Assembly (NCBI GenBank): GCA_011634665.1
Contig: WAEK01000016.1
Coordinates: 1,216,370 to 1,280,369 of the forward strand
Reading direction: 5' to 3'
DNA length: 64,000 nucleotides
Source of the DNA: Mortierella sp. BCC40632
Lineage: Eukaryota; Mortierellomycota; Mortierellomycetes; Mortierellales; Mortierellaceae
Position numbers and translations under genes: made by a program. Each line of letters opens with the position of its first letter. Within the stretch, counting starts at the first letter, position 1. The notes under the pieces were generated by a model. That model made no database searches and was not told the origin of the DNA. It saw only the letters and a program-made list of their open reading frames with translations. Shown one piece after another: positions 1 through 11,919 of this stretch.

Positions 1-47
1 CTCAAAATCTAAACAGATAAAAAGAAATCTTCTCGAGTGAAGCTTAC

Positions 48-1408
48 TTTTGATGTCCATTTGTAACTCCTGAGGCCTGCCCAATAGTGTAATGGTACAA
101 ACCCTTGTGTTGTCCTATGACAGGTCCGCTCAGTGAGTTTACTCGGACTGGTCCGGGGGCGCCTTCAAGATACTCTTGCAAAAATTCCCCAAATCTCCTC
201 CGTTTGCCAACAAAACAGACCCCCATGCTTTCTTTCTTCACAGCAGCATTCTCCAGCTGTCTCACACCTGCCTGAAGAGCAATCTGTTTGACCACTGGCT
301 TGTCAATCGCCGCAAGAGGAAAGATCACATGTCGGAGGACTTTCTCCGGCAATGTAGATAGGTAGTAGGTCTGATCCTTATTGCTATCGTGTGCCCGCAT
401 TAGTCTAGCCTGTCCAGTTTCAACATCGGTCTCGACTCGTGCATAGTGTCCCGTTGCAAGGTAGTCCCAGCCTTGAACTGCTGCGGCGTCGTCTTCAGCG
501 GTGGACTCTATGTCTTTTGAAGCTTTGTTGAGCGGCCGGTTTTGGTGGCGGTCTTTTCCTAGTCCACCATTCAAATGACACCACTCGATCAACTTCCCAA
601 ACTTGATCTCTCGATTACAGGAAACATCCGGGTTGGGGGTTCGTCCTTGCCGATATCCATCCAACATGATCTCGAAGACCTGGCTCCAGTATTGACGTGA
701 AAAATCCAGTCGGCGCGCAGGGATTCCAATCTGGGAACAGACAGCTTGGACATCTGCCCAATCACGGTCAGAGGTACAGGCTTTGGGTCGGATCGGAGCT
801 GTCCGCGGTGTCTGTCCATTCACGGAAACGGGAGCAGCTGTGGGTTCCCGAGCATTACATGTGTCTGAAGACTGTTGTTGGTGAGTATGTCGATGTGGGG
901 TCTCATCTTCGTCCTGAGTCTCTTGATCGTGATTCCAGTTGTGCATGTACAAACCAGTGACATCATAGCCCTGGTTTTGAAGGATATGAGCACAGACTGA
1001 AGAGTCTACACCCCCTGACATTAACAAAAGGACCTTTTCCTTGCGCTTTGTGGTAGACGACTGAGGAAGCCCAGTTTCAACCTGTGTCTGTTCTGGTATG
1101 GAAGGTTGCACCTGTGCTGAGGCAGAAGTCGTCAGTGTCGAAAAACAGCGTCGGGAGCTCGCAGTTTTGGGGTCCACACCTGGACTAAGGGAGAGCATGT
1201 CGCTGAGATATCGATCCTCAAGACTGAACGCCATCATATTTGACCTAGAAGGCCTTGTGGACAAAGTCATGCTCCGGACAGCTGTGACTCCAGGGCGATG
1301 ACATGGCGAAGTGCATCCAAGGCCTTGGCCGAGACGCACGTAATCATGGAATGAGGTCAGGAAGTGGGTGGATGACCTTGCTCGACCGAGAGTGAAGATC
1401 CTGCTCAT
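48..1408 (-). CDS. SLM3: Mitochondrial tRNA-specific 2-thiouridylase (MnmA/MTU1/SLM3 family), 5' exon, partial
   Basis: This enzyme makes the 2-thio group of wobble uridine in mitochondrial tRNAs for Lys, Glu and Gln. The PP-loop ATP-pyrophosphatase motif SGGVDSS is clear. So are the NPDVSCN segment carrying the first catalytic Cys, ATGHYAR, a DQTYYLS segment and GVCF with the second Cys. The first ATG is at 1408; the 54 bases upstream are open but lack an ATG. The N-terminus is rich in Arg and Ser (MSRIFTLGRARSS) and fits a mitochondrial presequence of roughly 100 residues. A hydrophilic His/Gln/Asp-rich insert follows MHNWN, a position where bacterial MnmA is compact. The exon ends at 48 in phase 2 before a GTAAGC donor, so the C-terminal part lies outside the window. 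The gene is divergent from the EFM5-like gene, with 248 bp between start codons. Confidence 0.9.
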
Positions 1409-1656
1409 GCTGATCAGTTGGGTGCATTCGCTGACAAAGAACAATTTGGGCTGACCTCTCACTGGCTTCCGTGACAGTCATTTTTTTCTCTCCTTTCAAA
1501 AATAAAAAAAAATAGCCATGTTCAGAAGCTGATCAAGTCGAAGACCAGTCCTCCATTTTTCTTCATTTCACTTTCGTAGTTTTCCAAAGAGACATTGAGA
1601 TTCGCCAGCCAGTCAGTCAGCCAGTCAGAAAAAGAGAAAAACTAGACTTACCGAGA
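1409..1656. promoter_or_regulatory. Shared divergent promoter region (thiouridylase / EFM5)
   Basis: This 248-bp gap separates two divergent start codons, so it must hold both promoters or one bidirectional promoter. It contains an A-rich run near 1500 and a short CAGTCAGCC tandem (about 1609-1628) just before the EFM5 start. I see no convincing TATA box on either strand. Confidence 0.45.
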
Positions 1657-2541
1657 ATGTCGAACTCAGATTCCGAGCCAGAGCTCTCCGCAGAGACCCT
1701 CAGGATCCTCCAGCAGGTCATGCATGAACAGCAGGAACAGCAAGACAAGTTTGAACGACTTCGACAACAGGCCGAGATGCGGTTTGACGAGGTGCAGCAA
1801 CAGAATGACTCGGACAAAACAACGGACAACCAAGAAGCCGAGGCTTTGACAATGGACATTTTCAGTGAGGATTGGCAACTGAGCCAGTTCTGGTACGACG
1901 AAGAAACTTCGGAGAAGCTTGCTCAAGAGATCCTGGATAACATCACTCCAGAGAGTGTTGTCTGCTGCATTAGCTCGCCTACGGCCTATGTTAAGCTCAT
2001 GGTATGAAAAGGCTACATGCCTTTTTTTTTTTTTTTTTTTTTGTGGACACAGGAGAATCTTCGTTCGCCTACAGAATATACTCATTATCACTCTTCTGCC
2101 TGTTACTTCCCGACGCTGCTCTTTCAGTCAATGAACCCACCCAACAAGAACAACCTGTTCCTCTTTGAATACGATACGCGGTTCAACCTCTATGGCAAAC
2201 AATTCATTCATTACGACTACTCGTCCCCAGTGGAATTCAGACTTGCCAAAGAGCTGCAGCACTCTGTGGACATGATTGTTGTTGACCCTCCTTTCCTTTC
2301 GGAAGAGTGTCTCACAAAGACTCTTGAGACTGTCAAGCACCTACTTAAACCTGCATCGGGATCGTCAGAAGGAGGAAAGGTGGTGTTGTGTACAGGTTTG
2401 ACCATGGCCAATGTAGCGAGTCAGTCTTTCAAAGGACTTGATATGACGACCTTCCATCCTAGTCATCGGAACGGTCTTTCCAACGACTTTAGATGTTATG
2501 TGAACTACAAGTCTCGGCAGTTTCATCACTTGTCTTCTTAG
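1657..2541 (+). CDS. EFM5: Protein-lysine N-methyltransferase EFM5 / EEF1AKMT1 family
   Basis: There are two exons, 1657-2001 and 2128-2541, with an intron 2002-2127 (GTATGA...CAG) in phase 0, giving 252 aa, close to the family length of about 215-250. The family methylates a lysine of elongation factor eEF1A using S-adenosylmethionine. The N-terminus is an acidic, Gln-rich helix (LSAETLRILQQ), then the FSEDWQLSQFWYDEET segment typical of this family. The catalytic motif DPPF follows VDMIVV (exon 2), with the conserved FRCYVNY near the C-terminus. The intron carries a T homopolymer of about 21 nt that falls well before the acceptor. Confidence 0.92.
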
Positions 2542-2550
2542 AAAACTCCG

Positions 2551-2586
<36 letters not shown>

Positions 2587-3019
2587 AGATCCTAAACAGA
2601 CTATCAAACTAGCTCTGTTGGACAGAAATGGACGACCGATGGAACTTTTGTCTGATGTATGGAGAAATTTAATATACACGCGGAAGAACGAAAAGGTGGG
2701 TGGATACTAGAAAGTATGAATTGCAAGTCTGGAGGTCACTGGTCGGTAGAAATCAATGACTTAATTGCAATGCGGTCAGAGTGACTTTTTTTAGGATAGA
2801 AGGGGGGGCGGGGCGGAAAGGCCATCAGGGCGAGCTTAAGAATTGGAGATGGGCAGGAAGGAGGTTGTTTCATGGACAAAGCGTACGGTTATACTGTCCT
2901 GTTACGTGGTTGACGTGGGTGGGGATGGCGAGGGTTTCCAAGTTGGAGGTGTCCTCATGGGCGATTTCTCTATGTGCCATCTTTTGTTCAGCGTGCTGAT
3001 CAGACGTTGACTGTTTGCT
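2542..3019. other. Intergenic region with a 31-A tract and a short unexplained reading frame
   Basis: This stretch separates the EFM5 and Rab genes, whose 3' ends face each other. An uninterrupted A tract covers 2554-2584. Just after it, a frame from 2585 to about 2710 stays open for some 40 codons with normal-looking composition but no start codon. The rest (2720-3019) is G-rich with nothing recognisable. Confidence 0.5.
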
Positions 3020-4678
3020 TTAGCAGCATCCCTCTTTGGGCCGTGGCTGATCCAGATGAATCTTGTCGTTTGCCTGCGCTCCTGCTTCCTCCTGTTGCGC
3101 ACGGGCAGCCTCTCGGCTCATGATCTCCTCTAATAAATACTGCGCCGCGTCATCGATGTTGCTATTATCCTTTGCCGAGGTCCCAAACCTATCGTCCGTC
3201 ACGAATGGATTTTAGTGCAAAAAAAAAAAAAAAAAAAAAAGGGAGAACAAGGAGGTTCAATATGAGATGATGATCGACAGAACTCGACAGAAGGAGCCTT
3301 TTTTTAACCAAATACTTACCACTTCAAAAAACCATGTTCGTCACAAAAATTGTCGAGCTCTTCGGTATCAAGTGGACTGGACATCTCGTCTTGCAAGTCG
3401 ATCTGAATAGAGAAAGGGGGACTACCGTTAGACCTTTCGGAAAGTCCAAAAATTAAACTCAAGACAGACTTGAGGCTAGTTCAAGTACAACAGTCAATTC
3501 GAGCTACCTTGTTGGCCAAAAGGATAACGGGAATGGGCTCTCCACCTGGCAAGGACACCTTCGAGTCCAAGTCGGCTTTCCACTTTGAAACGGCCTCAAA
3601 CGTCTTGGGGCGGGTCACATCATAAACGACAAGGGCTGCCACCGCCTCCTTGTAGTACACCTGCTCGCGAAAAAAGTAGAAAGGACAATGAGTCAAGTCA
3701 GACGCTATTTCTTCCTGTTCCAACAACAGAGCATAAGGATTATCCATGTCCCTGATGATTAAAAGGCGAAGCGAAAGATGCTGTTCGAAAAAACAGCATG
3801 ATTGACCCTGAATATAATGCAATCTCTTTGACACTATGTCTGCGGTCTACCGCTACAGTAGTCTGTGTTTACTGCATATCCCGATCTCGCCGGACCCCTG
3901 TTCCTGAAAAGGCATCAGACTCCCTGTCGCTTGTTCGCGGACCCGTGAACATGTCCCCCTTTTTGGTGGGTGAGTTGAGGGGAAGGGGGAAAGAGTTCAA
4001 GGTGTAGAGGATATCCTCTCTCCTTCTCAATGGCCAGCCAAGAATGCTTACCCGCGTCATATTTCCAAAGCGCTCTTGACCAGCAATATCCCAGAGCTGG
4101 AGCCTGACGACAGTATCGGGTGACCATTGGATCACCTTTAGCGCAAAGTCGACTCCAATCTACGTTTCCATATTTGTTTTGACAGTATTTTAGCGTTCGC
4201 ACAGAAGAGCCATTGCGGTCATCAACACCCCACGTCGTGGCAGGCCAGTTAATTGTGGTGGTGGAAATGGTGGTGGTTGCAGCGATTGCAGAGACCGAGG
4301 AGGATAGCAATAACAGAGCCGGGTCAAACCAGGACGATCGCGTGTTTCGGGTGCAACGATGTCATTGAGCAGCAGATTGGAACACAGAAAAAGAGCAGAA
4401 CAGAACAGGGTAGGAGACAGAGCATGGATGGAACAGAAAAAGAGAAGATAAGCACAGGGTTAGCTGACAGCACACCTGTCGGTCAACGGGACATTCACCA
4501 AGCAAGGAGCAGCAACACCAACAGTGCCCAGAAAACATACAGTTGACTTGTAGTTTTGCGAAAAGATGTTGTGGACATAGCGCTTGATGATGGATGTCTT
4601 TCCTGTGCCGAGATCGCCAATGACGAGGATCTTGTAGAGGTACTCGCGGATCTCTGCTGGATAAGGGCTATCGTACAT
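3020..4678 (-). CDS. RAB32: Rab32/Rab38-type small GTPase
   Basis: Five exons read 4678-4541, 4159-4052, 3660-3508, 3402-3320 and 3188-3020. All introns are GT-AG and the sum closes in frame at 216 aa. G-domain motifs are complete: P-loop GDLGTGKTS, switch I IGVDFALK, IAGQE in G3, NKID in G4 (split across exons 3 and 4) and TSAK in G5. IAGQE in place of TAGQE, followed by RFGNMTRVYYKEA, is the signature of the Rab32/38 subfamily, which acts on lysosome-related organelles and mitochondria-associated membranes in animals. The protein ends in Cys-Cys, a geranylgeranylation site. A 21-A tract lies in the last intron (3219-3240). The first intron is about 380 nt. I am confident of the subfamily; the fungal role is unknown. 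Confidence 0.9.
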
Positions 4679-5686
4679 TGTCGAGATGGGCTAGTACCGA
4701 AATGGGACAGGGATCAGGCAAGAGTGGCGGGAGGTGGAGAAGCACAAACGACAAAGGAAACAAGGAAAGGAAAACCGGGAGCGAGAGGAGCGAAAGAGGG
4801 AGAAAAGAGAGTGTGTAGTGCTGGCGAGGTGGTGGGGTGAAGAGTAAAGAAGGATGAAGGGAGATGGTAGAGTGTTGATGAAGAGAAGTGATGGAAAAAG
4901 TAGAGAAAAGAGAGAAGGGAGATGATTCGCAATCGAGCCAGGAAAAGGAGCATGCGGCATGGACGACTGTCTTCTTTTTTCCTCGAGCCCGAGCAGGGAA
5001 TAGCACCTGACAGAACAGTCCACCTGCCTCTCCTCCACTCTCTTTCTCTCTCTTTTTTTCCTACGACTCGCCACCACTTGGACTTGATCGTTCTTTCTAT
5101 CGAGTACTTCTACAGCCTGTATGCATCAATGGATGCTGTTTGTAAAAGGTACGCTCAGGTCCTGTAGAGACTAGCTGCATCAGCTAAAGGGCCATGTCCA
5201 CGCTTCCCCCACTCGAGTCCGTGCAGCCGGCTATCGCCGAGCTTAAAGGCAAAGAGTTTTTTCAGAACAGCATGGGTGCCGATGCAGATGCAGATATATA
5301 GTGTCACCTGACCTTGAGGAGCTTTTTTTCTCTCTCTCTCTCTTTTTTTCTTTTTTTTTTTTTTTTTGATCAACCTACACAGGGAAAAGGGCCAATCCCA
5401 CCCCACCACCCCCGTCATCATCTCACCGACGCCGCCTTCGCCGCAGCCTCGTTCCGCTACAAACACACACACAGACACCCACACACAGACGCACATACAC
5501 ATACCAGCTTGCTTAGCTGGATCATCTCTTCCTCTCTTTCCTCTCCACTCTCTGATCACGTTCATCCCATCCGCCCGCGTGTCCACCGAGCGGATTTCTA
5601 ACCGGCCTCCCCGCAGATCATGTATGCCTTCCCTCTCTCCTCGATCTGGCTGATCCCTGGATCCTTCTACCACCACCCGCTCACTG

Positions 5687-5725
<39 letters not shown>

Positions 5726-5956
5726 TTCTCTTTTTCTTCCTCTTTCTCAAGTGACATGTTCGTCTGACTCTGCACCTACTTTATCTCTATGTCCCTTTCT
5801 TTTGCCCGATTAGCATTCCCGCCGCCGCGCAGGTCTTGCAAGCCGGATCTTTCGTTTCACACGAGCACAGGCATCGAGAGCGCTTGTTGATTCGCTCCGA
5901 ACATCCCACTCTCTGTCGCACCATCCAACAGCGCATTTCACCACTACCGAACCAGG
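4679..5956. promoter_or_regulatory. Divergent upstream region of the Rab32 and helicase genes
   Basis: This 1.28-kb gap lies between two divergent start codons. It is strongly strand-biased: purine-rich near the Rab gene and pyrimidine-rich toward the helicase. It carries CT-dinucleotide runs at about 5328-5343 and 5692-5718, a T tract at about 5350-5367 and a CA-rich patch at 5461-5500. It probably includes long 5' leaders for both genes. Open frames here (for example 5155-5775 on the minus strand) are simple-repeat artefacts. Confidence 0.45.
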
Positions 5957-8900
5957 ATGCCGCCACGCTATCAACCACCCCATCGATCAAGCTACAACAA
6001 CAGCAACGTCAATAATCCGAATCACCCTCATTACCTCCAGCCTTATCCACCTTCGTATAACGACCCGGCCACGCCCTATACGCCTCCACAGCGAGGCGGT
6101 GGCCGTGGTGGCAACCACATCAACGGTAACCCTGACTGGGATCGGGACCGCCGAGATACTGACAATCGTAGCGGAGGTCCCTATGGCTCTCGAGGATATG
6201 GAAGCTACCATGGGCGTGGAGGTCGCGGCGGTGGACGGGGTGGACCTCGATCTGCCCCAATGCCCGCGCCTAAACCCGAACGTGTTTATCTCTACGACCA
6301 ACGCCACCTCGACAATTCCTACAACACCAAACACGATGATAGCACAGCAGAGAAGGGTGAACGTTGGTGGGACAATCCAAAGAACTACCTTCAATTTGTC
6401 TGTCGTGCGATCGAACCACCACCACAGTTTGAGATCATTCCGATGCCTGGTCTGCCGATGAACTGGATCCGGATGGAGTTCAAGGTCCAGACACCGGACC
6501 CAGACCTGGTCATCATTGGCCGTGGGGATGGCAAGAACAAAAAAGATGCCGAGAAATTCTGCGCACTTGATCTCTGCTATCAGCTCGAGAAACATTCGCT
6601 TATCGAGTACTACCGTCAATATGGCCGTGGCAAGAAAAACATTGCGAAATCCCCTAAAGATTGGGCAGTGAACTTCTTTACAAACAAAAAAGTGGGTCTT
6701 CCAAAGTATGTCACCAAAAAAGACCCTGCTACGGACACCTTCACTTCAACCCTGTCGCTTGAAGGCATTGTAGGGACTGGAAGAGGTCAGACTGAACAGG
6801 AAGCCGAGGTTGCAGCTGCGACACAGTTCCAGCAGATAGCTGTTGCTCGTGGCGCCACCATTGCCCAGTCGCAGCCAGGGTCGGTCGAGGAAGCTGGAAT
6901 GACCATCGAGGTTGCCAAAAAGTTTGTTGATTATTACATCCGCACTTTCACCTTGGGACCACCCTACATTGACTACCACAGCAGTGGAAAGACGCACCAA
7001 GCTTTGTGGCAGGCCGATTTGTTTATTCGCGACCAGATAATGGGTACTGGCAAAAAGAGAAGCAAAAAAGATGCTGAACATATGGCCTACGTCGATGCTG
7101 CAGTCAACATGCGTAAAGAGTCGGAGGCTATTTGGCTTCAGTTCGAGTCAACAAAGGATAACAAGGGCAAACATGCGGATGTGGTCAGGGCAGCACCCAA
7201 TATTCATATTGGTATGGATGAGAATGTCCGAAAGGATATTGAATATATGGTTAGCGATCTCAAGCGTCAGTCGTTCTTTACAGCGCGCCGTCCTCAGCTT
7301 GGTGCCGGGACCTCTGCTGAGGCTTCTGGCGACTCAAAGGGTGGCCAAGACCCACAGGCTGCCAATGCTGGTCGCGGAAATGGCAACCACAGAAGAAATC
7401 ACCGTCATTTGGTTGGGAAGCTAGACGTGCAGCAGGCAGCAGGCAAGTCGGCACGCCTCTTTGACCAACTAAAATCTTACGAACACAACCCATCAATGGC
7501 CAAGGTTCGAGAAAGTCGTGCATCTTTGCCCATCTCTCAATATACAGAGGAAATCACGGCCAAGATCCACGACAATGATGTGATTGTGCTCGTTGGACAG
7601 ACAGGTTGCGGCAAGACCACGCAACTGCCTCAAATCATTCTAGAAGACTTTACTCGACGTCGCCAAGGAGGTGTCTGCAACATCATTTGTACTCAGCCCC
7701 GTAGGATTGCTGCCATCTCAGTCGCACAGCGAGTTGCCTTTGAACGTGGCGAGCGTGTTGGTCAGTCTGTGGGTTACCAGGTCCGATTCGATAACCAACA
7801 GCCCATGCCAGGAGGATCAATTCTTTATTGTACTACAGGAATCTTTTTGAGAATGATGCATACGGAAGGATCTTCGACGCCCTCCACGGGAGCCGGGCCA
7901 GGATCTGCAACGACCGCCGTTGCTCCTGTCGCCCATGACCCCTTCCGTGACGTGTCTCACATCGTGGTCGATGAGGTACATGAGAGAGACATCGATACGG
8001 ATTTCTTGCTAGTGTTGCTGAGACAGATGCAGCGAGAGCGCCGAGCAAAGGGTTTGCCGGTCATCAAGCTGATTCTCATGAGCGCCACCATCGACACAGG
8101 CTTGTTCGCATCTTACTTTGGAGAAGGCTTTAAGGGTGGGCAGTGTCCGTCTATTTCTGTCCCAGGACGAACCTTCCCTGTCAAGCAAAACTACCTGGAT
8201 GATCTCTTGAACGAGATGCACAAGATGCATTCTCCTTCCTCCATGAGCTCACTCTCGCGACATGAGCAAACAACAAAGTATATCCATCGAGAGATGAATA
8301 TCCAGCCTGTTGGGCCGCCTCAACAACCCGCTCCACACAATCGGCCACTCAAGCGCCCTGGAACAGAAGTTAATTCAACAGATAGCGACGATGAGATCGA
8401 TGATGTTGATGACAGCGAGCTCGACTATGCCGAGAGCGTGCTCAACCAAGCGCGCAGTGTCTCGAGGATGCCACGCGATGAGATTCTGGATGCCGAGATA
8501 CCAGCCTATTTAATTGCCATGACAATTGCCCACATTGCTTTGACAACTCCACCCACGGGTGCCATCCTCTGCTTTTTGTCTGGATGGGAGGATATCCAGG
8601 AGGTACAGCGACAGCTTATGAACACGTCCCCGCTCGGGGTTGATTTCAACGATCAAAACCGATTCCGTATTCATATGCTCCACTCGACACTCCCGTCTAT
8701 CTCACAACAAGAAGTCTTTGAGCCACTTACTGACTCACGCATGCGCAAGATCATCCTGGCGACCAATATTGCAGAAACCAGTATCACCATTCAGGACGTA
8801 GTCTATGTGGTTGACAGTGCTAAAGTGAAGGAGACCAATTACGATCCCACAAAGCGTATGACAACCCTTTTGCCAACGTGGATTAGCGCATCGAGCTTGA

Positions 8901-11144
8901 AGCAGCGAGCAGGAAGAGCTGGACGTGTCCAGGAAGGTCAATACTACTGTATGATGTCTCTTCGACGACGAGAACTGCTGGATGCATTTTCGATCCCAGA
9001 GATGCTGAGGTCCGATCTTCAAGAGATTTGTCTGCATATCAAGTCAGTCGATAGTTCCCCTTCTACTAAGATTGCCAATGTGCTGGCCGAGGCGATTCAA
9101 CCACCAGATCAATTGAGTGTGTCAGATGCACTGGCCCAGTTGATGTCGTTGGGAGCGATGGATCGAGACGAGAATCTAACGCCGCTGGGAAGAGTGCTGG
9201 CCACACTCCCTGTCGAGCCAAGCTTTGGGCGATGTCTGATTCTTAGCTGTGTCTTCCGATGCCTGGACCCTGTTTTGACGCTCTGCGCTTCATTGGGCAC
9301 GAAGGACGTCTTTGTTTCGCCTATTATGAAAAAGGAGCAGGTAAGCACTCCCGTCTCTCCCTTTGTTACTGTCTCATGCTTTGTGGGATGATACACACCC
9401 ATGGGAATGATATGCTAATATATCAACACTTTGTTTGGATGAATAGGCGGATCGCTCTAAGATGAAGTGGGCAAAGGATCTGAACAGTGACCACCTTGCC
9501 ATGATGAATGCATACAATGCATGGCAAGAAGTGATCGCTTCAGCTGTCACCATGGAGAACCGAACAGGCGAACGAGGTGACCCCACCAGGGCTTCGTTCA
9601 ACTTTACAGATCAAAACTTCTTGAGTCGCCAGGCACTCGAGAATGTCAAGCGTGCCAAGGCTCAGCTGCTGAGTCTACTCGAGAAGGCAGGTGTGGTGCC
9701 TACCATGACTTTCCAAATGAAGCAGCAGCAACAACAACAGCAACAACAGCAGCAGCAATCGGGGCAAACGGCAGGATCACCGTCATCAGCCCCGACGGCG
9801 TTCGAGATGGGACCAACGGACTACAATCGCAACTCCAATTGTATTCCTTTGCTGAGAGCAATGATCTGTGCAGGAGTCTTCCCCAACATCTCGTACAAGT
9901 CGAGCAAAAAGATTCATCGAACACGCCATGACAACACATGCATTGTTCACCCAGGCTCGGTCAACTCGATGAGAGGTGAAAAGATGCTCTTCCCGGACCA
10001 AGTACCGGAGCCAGGCTCCTTGTATGCATTCTCGACCAAGGTCCGAACGGGGGAGACTCAAATCTTTTTGCGCAACACGACACGACTGGATCCGATCTCG
10101 ATCTTGTTGTTCGCGGGCGAGAACGATGTCGAGGCTGTGGGCTATAATCAGCTGGTTGTGGACAATTGGTGGAAGTTCAACGGATCGGAGAGGACGATCC
10201 GGACTGTCAAGGCATTGAGAGAGCTGATGAATGATGGATTTGAAAAGATGTTTTTGATCTTGGATTACAAATCCCGTTACCAACATCAACAACGTGGACT
10301 CAGCGGTCAACAGCAGCAGCAGCAACAACAGCAACAAGGCCAGATTTTGCAGCCTCAAGCCAGGAATGGATATGGCAATTTGAGTGGGTTCAATGATAGT
10401 CATCGATCAACTCCTTCACCACAGCTTGGATATTATGGTGTTGGCTTGGACCTCTCGCAGCCGCTCCTCACCTCAGGACAAGGTGAAGGTTATGATGATG
10501 GAATGGATATGGAGACTCTGCTGAGCCAGGCGATGGAATCTGGAAAGGACTGGCTAGAACAACCTGCGATGGTGAGACTAGTTGATTGTGTGGTCGAGCT
10601 GCTGCAAAACTCAGATGAAGAGATGGTGATAAACATGGCTGCCAACAACAACAACAGCAACGGGTACTATGGACACCAACAGCTCCATCATTACCAAGGA
10701 TACTCTGGGCATCACCCTCATCACCATGGTCAAGGTTATTTCAACGGCAATGGAGGTAGTGGGTACAATAGTGGATATGGTAGTGGAAGTAATTCTGGAC
10801 GAAGCTCGGCAATGGATCACCACCCCTCTGCGAACCAGCCACACCTTGCTTTCCCGACGAGCTCCAGAGCTTACGCAGGAGGACCTGGGGCAGCTGGAGG
10901 AGGGCCTGGATCGTATTATGGAAGTGGAGGAAACCATAGTAATAATGGTAGCCGGCCTGGTAGCCGTGCAGGATACTCTTCTTCGTCCTACGGATACAAT
11001 CATCACCCAGGCCACCATCCAGCGCATCATCATCATTCGCATTCACCTCACCCGATGATGCCTCCAATGAGCCAAGACCCACGAGAGATGTGGACGACCA
11101 ACGCAGGTCAAGGCATGGGCGGAAACCAACAATCATGGTTCTAA
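5957..11144 (+). CDS. Large DExH-box RNA helicase (DHX9/DHX30/DHX36-like) with polyQ and Gly/His-rich tail
   Basis: Two exons, 5957-9340 and 9447-11144, are joined by a 106-nt GTAAGC...TAG intron in phase 0, giving 1693 aa. The N-terminus (about 1-110) is Arg/Gly/Tyr/Asn-rich. Two or three double-stranded-RNA-binding-like modules follow (about 135-390). The helicase core has motif I GQTGCGKTT (about 548-556), motif II DEVH (about 672), SAT (about 709) and motif VI QRAGRAGR (about 982-989), followed by the HA2 and OB-fold regions. DEVHERD resembles DHX30 and MLE/DHX9. A polar acidic insert sits between the two RecA domains (about 755-835). The C-terminal part holds two polyQ tracts (9721-9765 and 10309-10337) and a low-complexity Gly/Ser/His tail. 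Such enzymes unwind RNA or RNA-DNA structures in translation, splicing or RNA decay. The start has a strong context. Confidence 0.9.
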
Positions 11145-11443
11145 GTTTTCATTCTTTCTTCCCTCCCTCTCCCCCTCTCCCCTTTTCTTTCTCTTTCTCT
11201 CTTTCTCTTTCTCTCTCTCGCCCTTTGTTACTTTGTTACTTTTTTTTTTTTTTTTTAGACTGTTGCTTTAACGCTTCGTACTCTTACTCTCTTACAATCC
11301 GATCCACGCATTCCTATCCTCTACTTCATATTCTTACACACACACACCCCCTCCTCTCAAAGTAAAAAGCATAAACCATGGAATAAAAAAATTGAGAGAT
11401 TTTACCAAAGGAAGAAAAAAAGAAAGAAAGAAAGAAAGAAAAC
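11145..11443. other. Convergent 3' region (helicase / polyQ protein)
   Basis: This short spacer lies between two converging genes. It is a pyrimidine-rich 3' tail with CT-type repeats (11160-11220), a T tract at about 11241-11258 and a GAAA repeat (11413-11440). I see no gene in it. Confidence 0.5.
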
Positions 11444-11864
11444 TTATACACTAAGCAAGAATTCGACTCCAGTTCCTGTCACTTGGATTCCTCCTCCTCC
11501 TCCTCCTCCTTCACCACTTCCTTCTTCGATGGGCTCCTTGCTGCTATTATTATTATTACACGGATCTTCGTCCAATTGACCATCCAGTCCCATGGGCAAA
11601 TAACTGGCCTGAGCCAGGATTGCTGATGGCGACAACATTTCAGATAGTGTCGACGAGAGTAATGACGATCCAGCCGAGGATGAAAGCTGAGGCGTGCCTC
11701 CTCGCGAGGAACTCAACGGCTCCATCAAGGGTGTATCGAGCAAACTCTGTGGGTGTTGAGACAGGTTCTCGAGCGAAGTCTGAGTGTCCGACCCTAAGGA
11801 ACCTTGTTGATGCTGTTGTTGCCGATGCTGTTGTTGTTGCCGGTGATGATGATGATGATGATGC

Positions 11865-11919
<55 letters not shown>

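Noticed and set aside
5155..5775. 206-codon minus-strand frame upstream of the helicase
   Set aside because: Its content is Arg/Glu/Lys strings from CT-type simple repeats, with no splice partner or domain; it is leader or promoter DNA.
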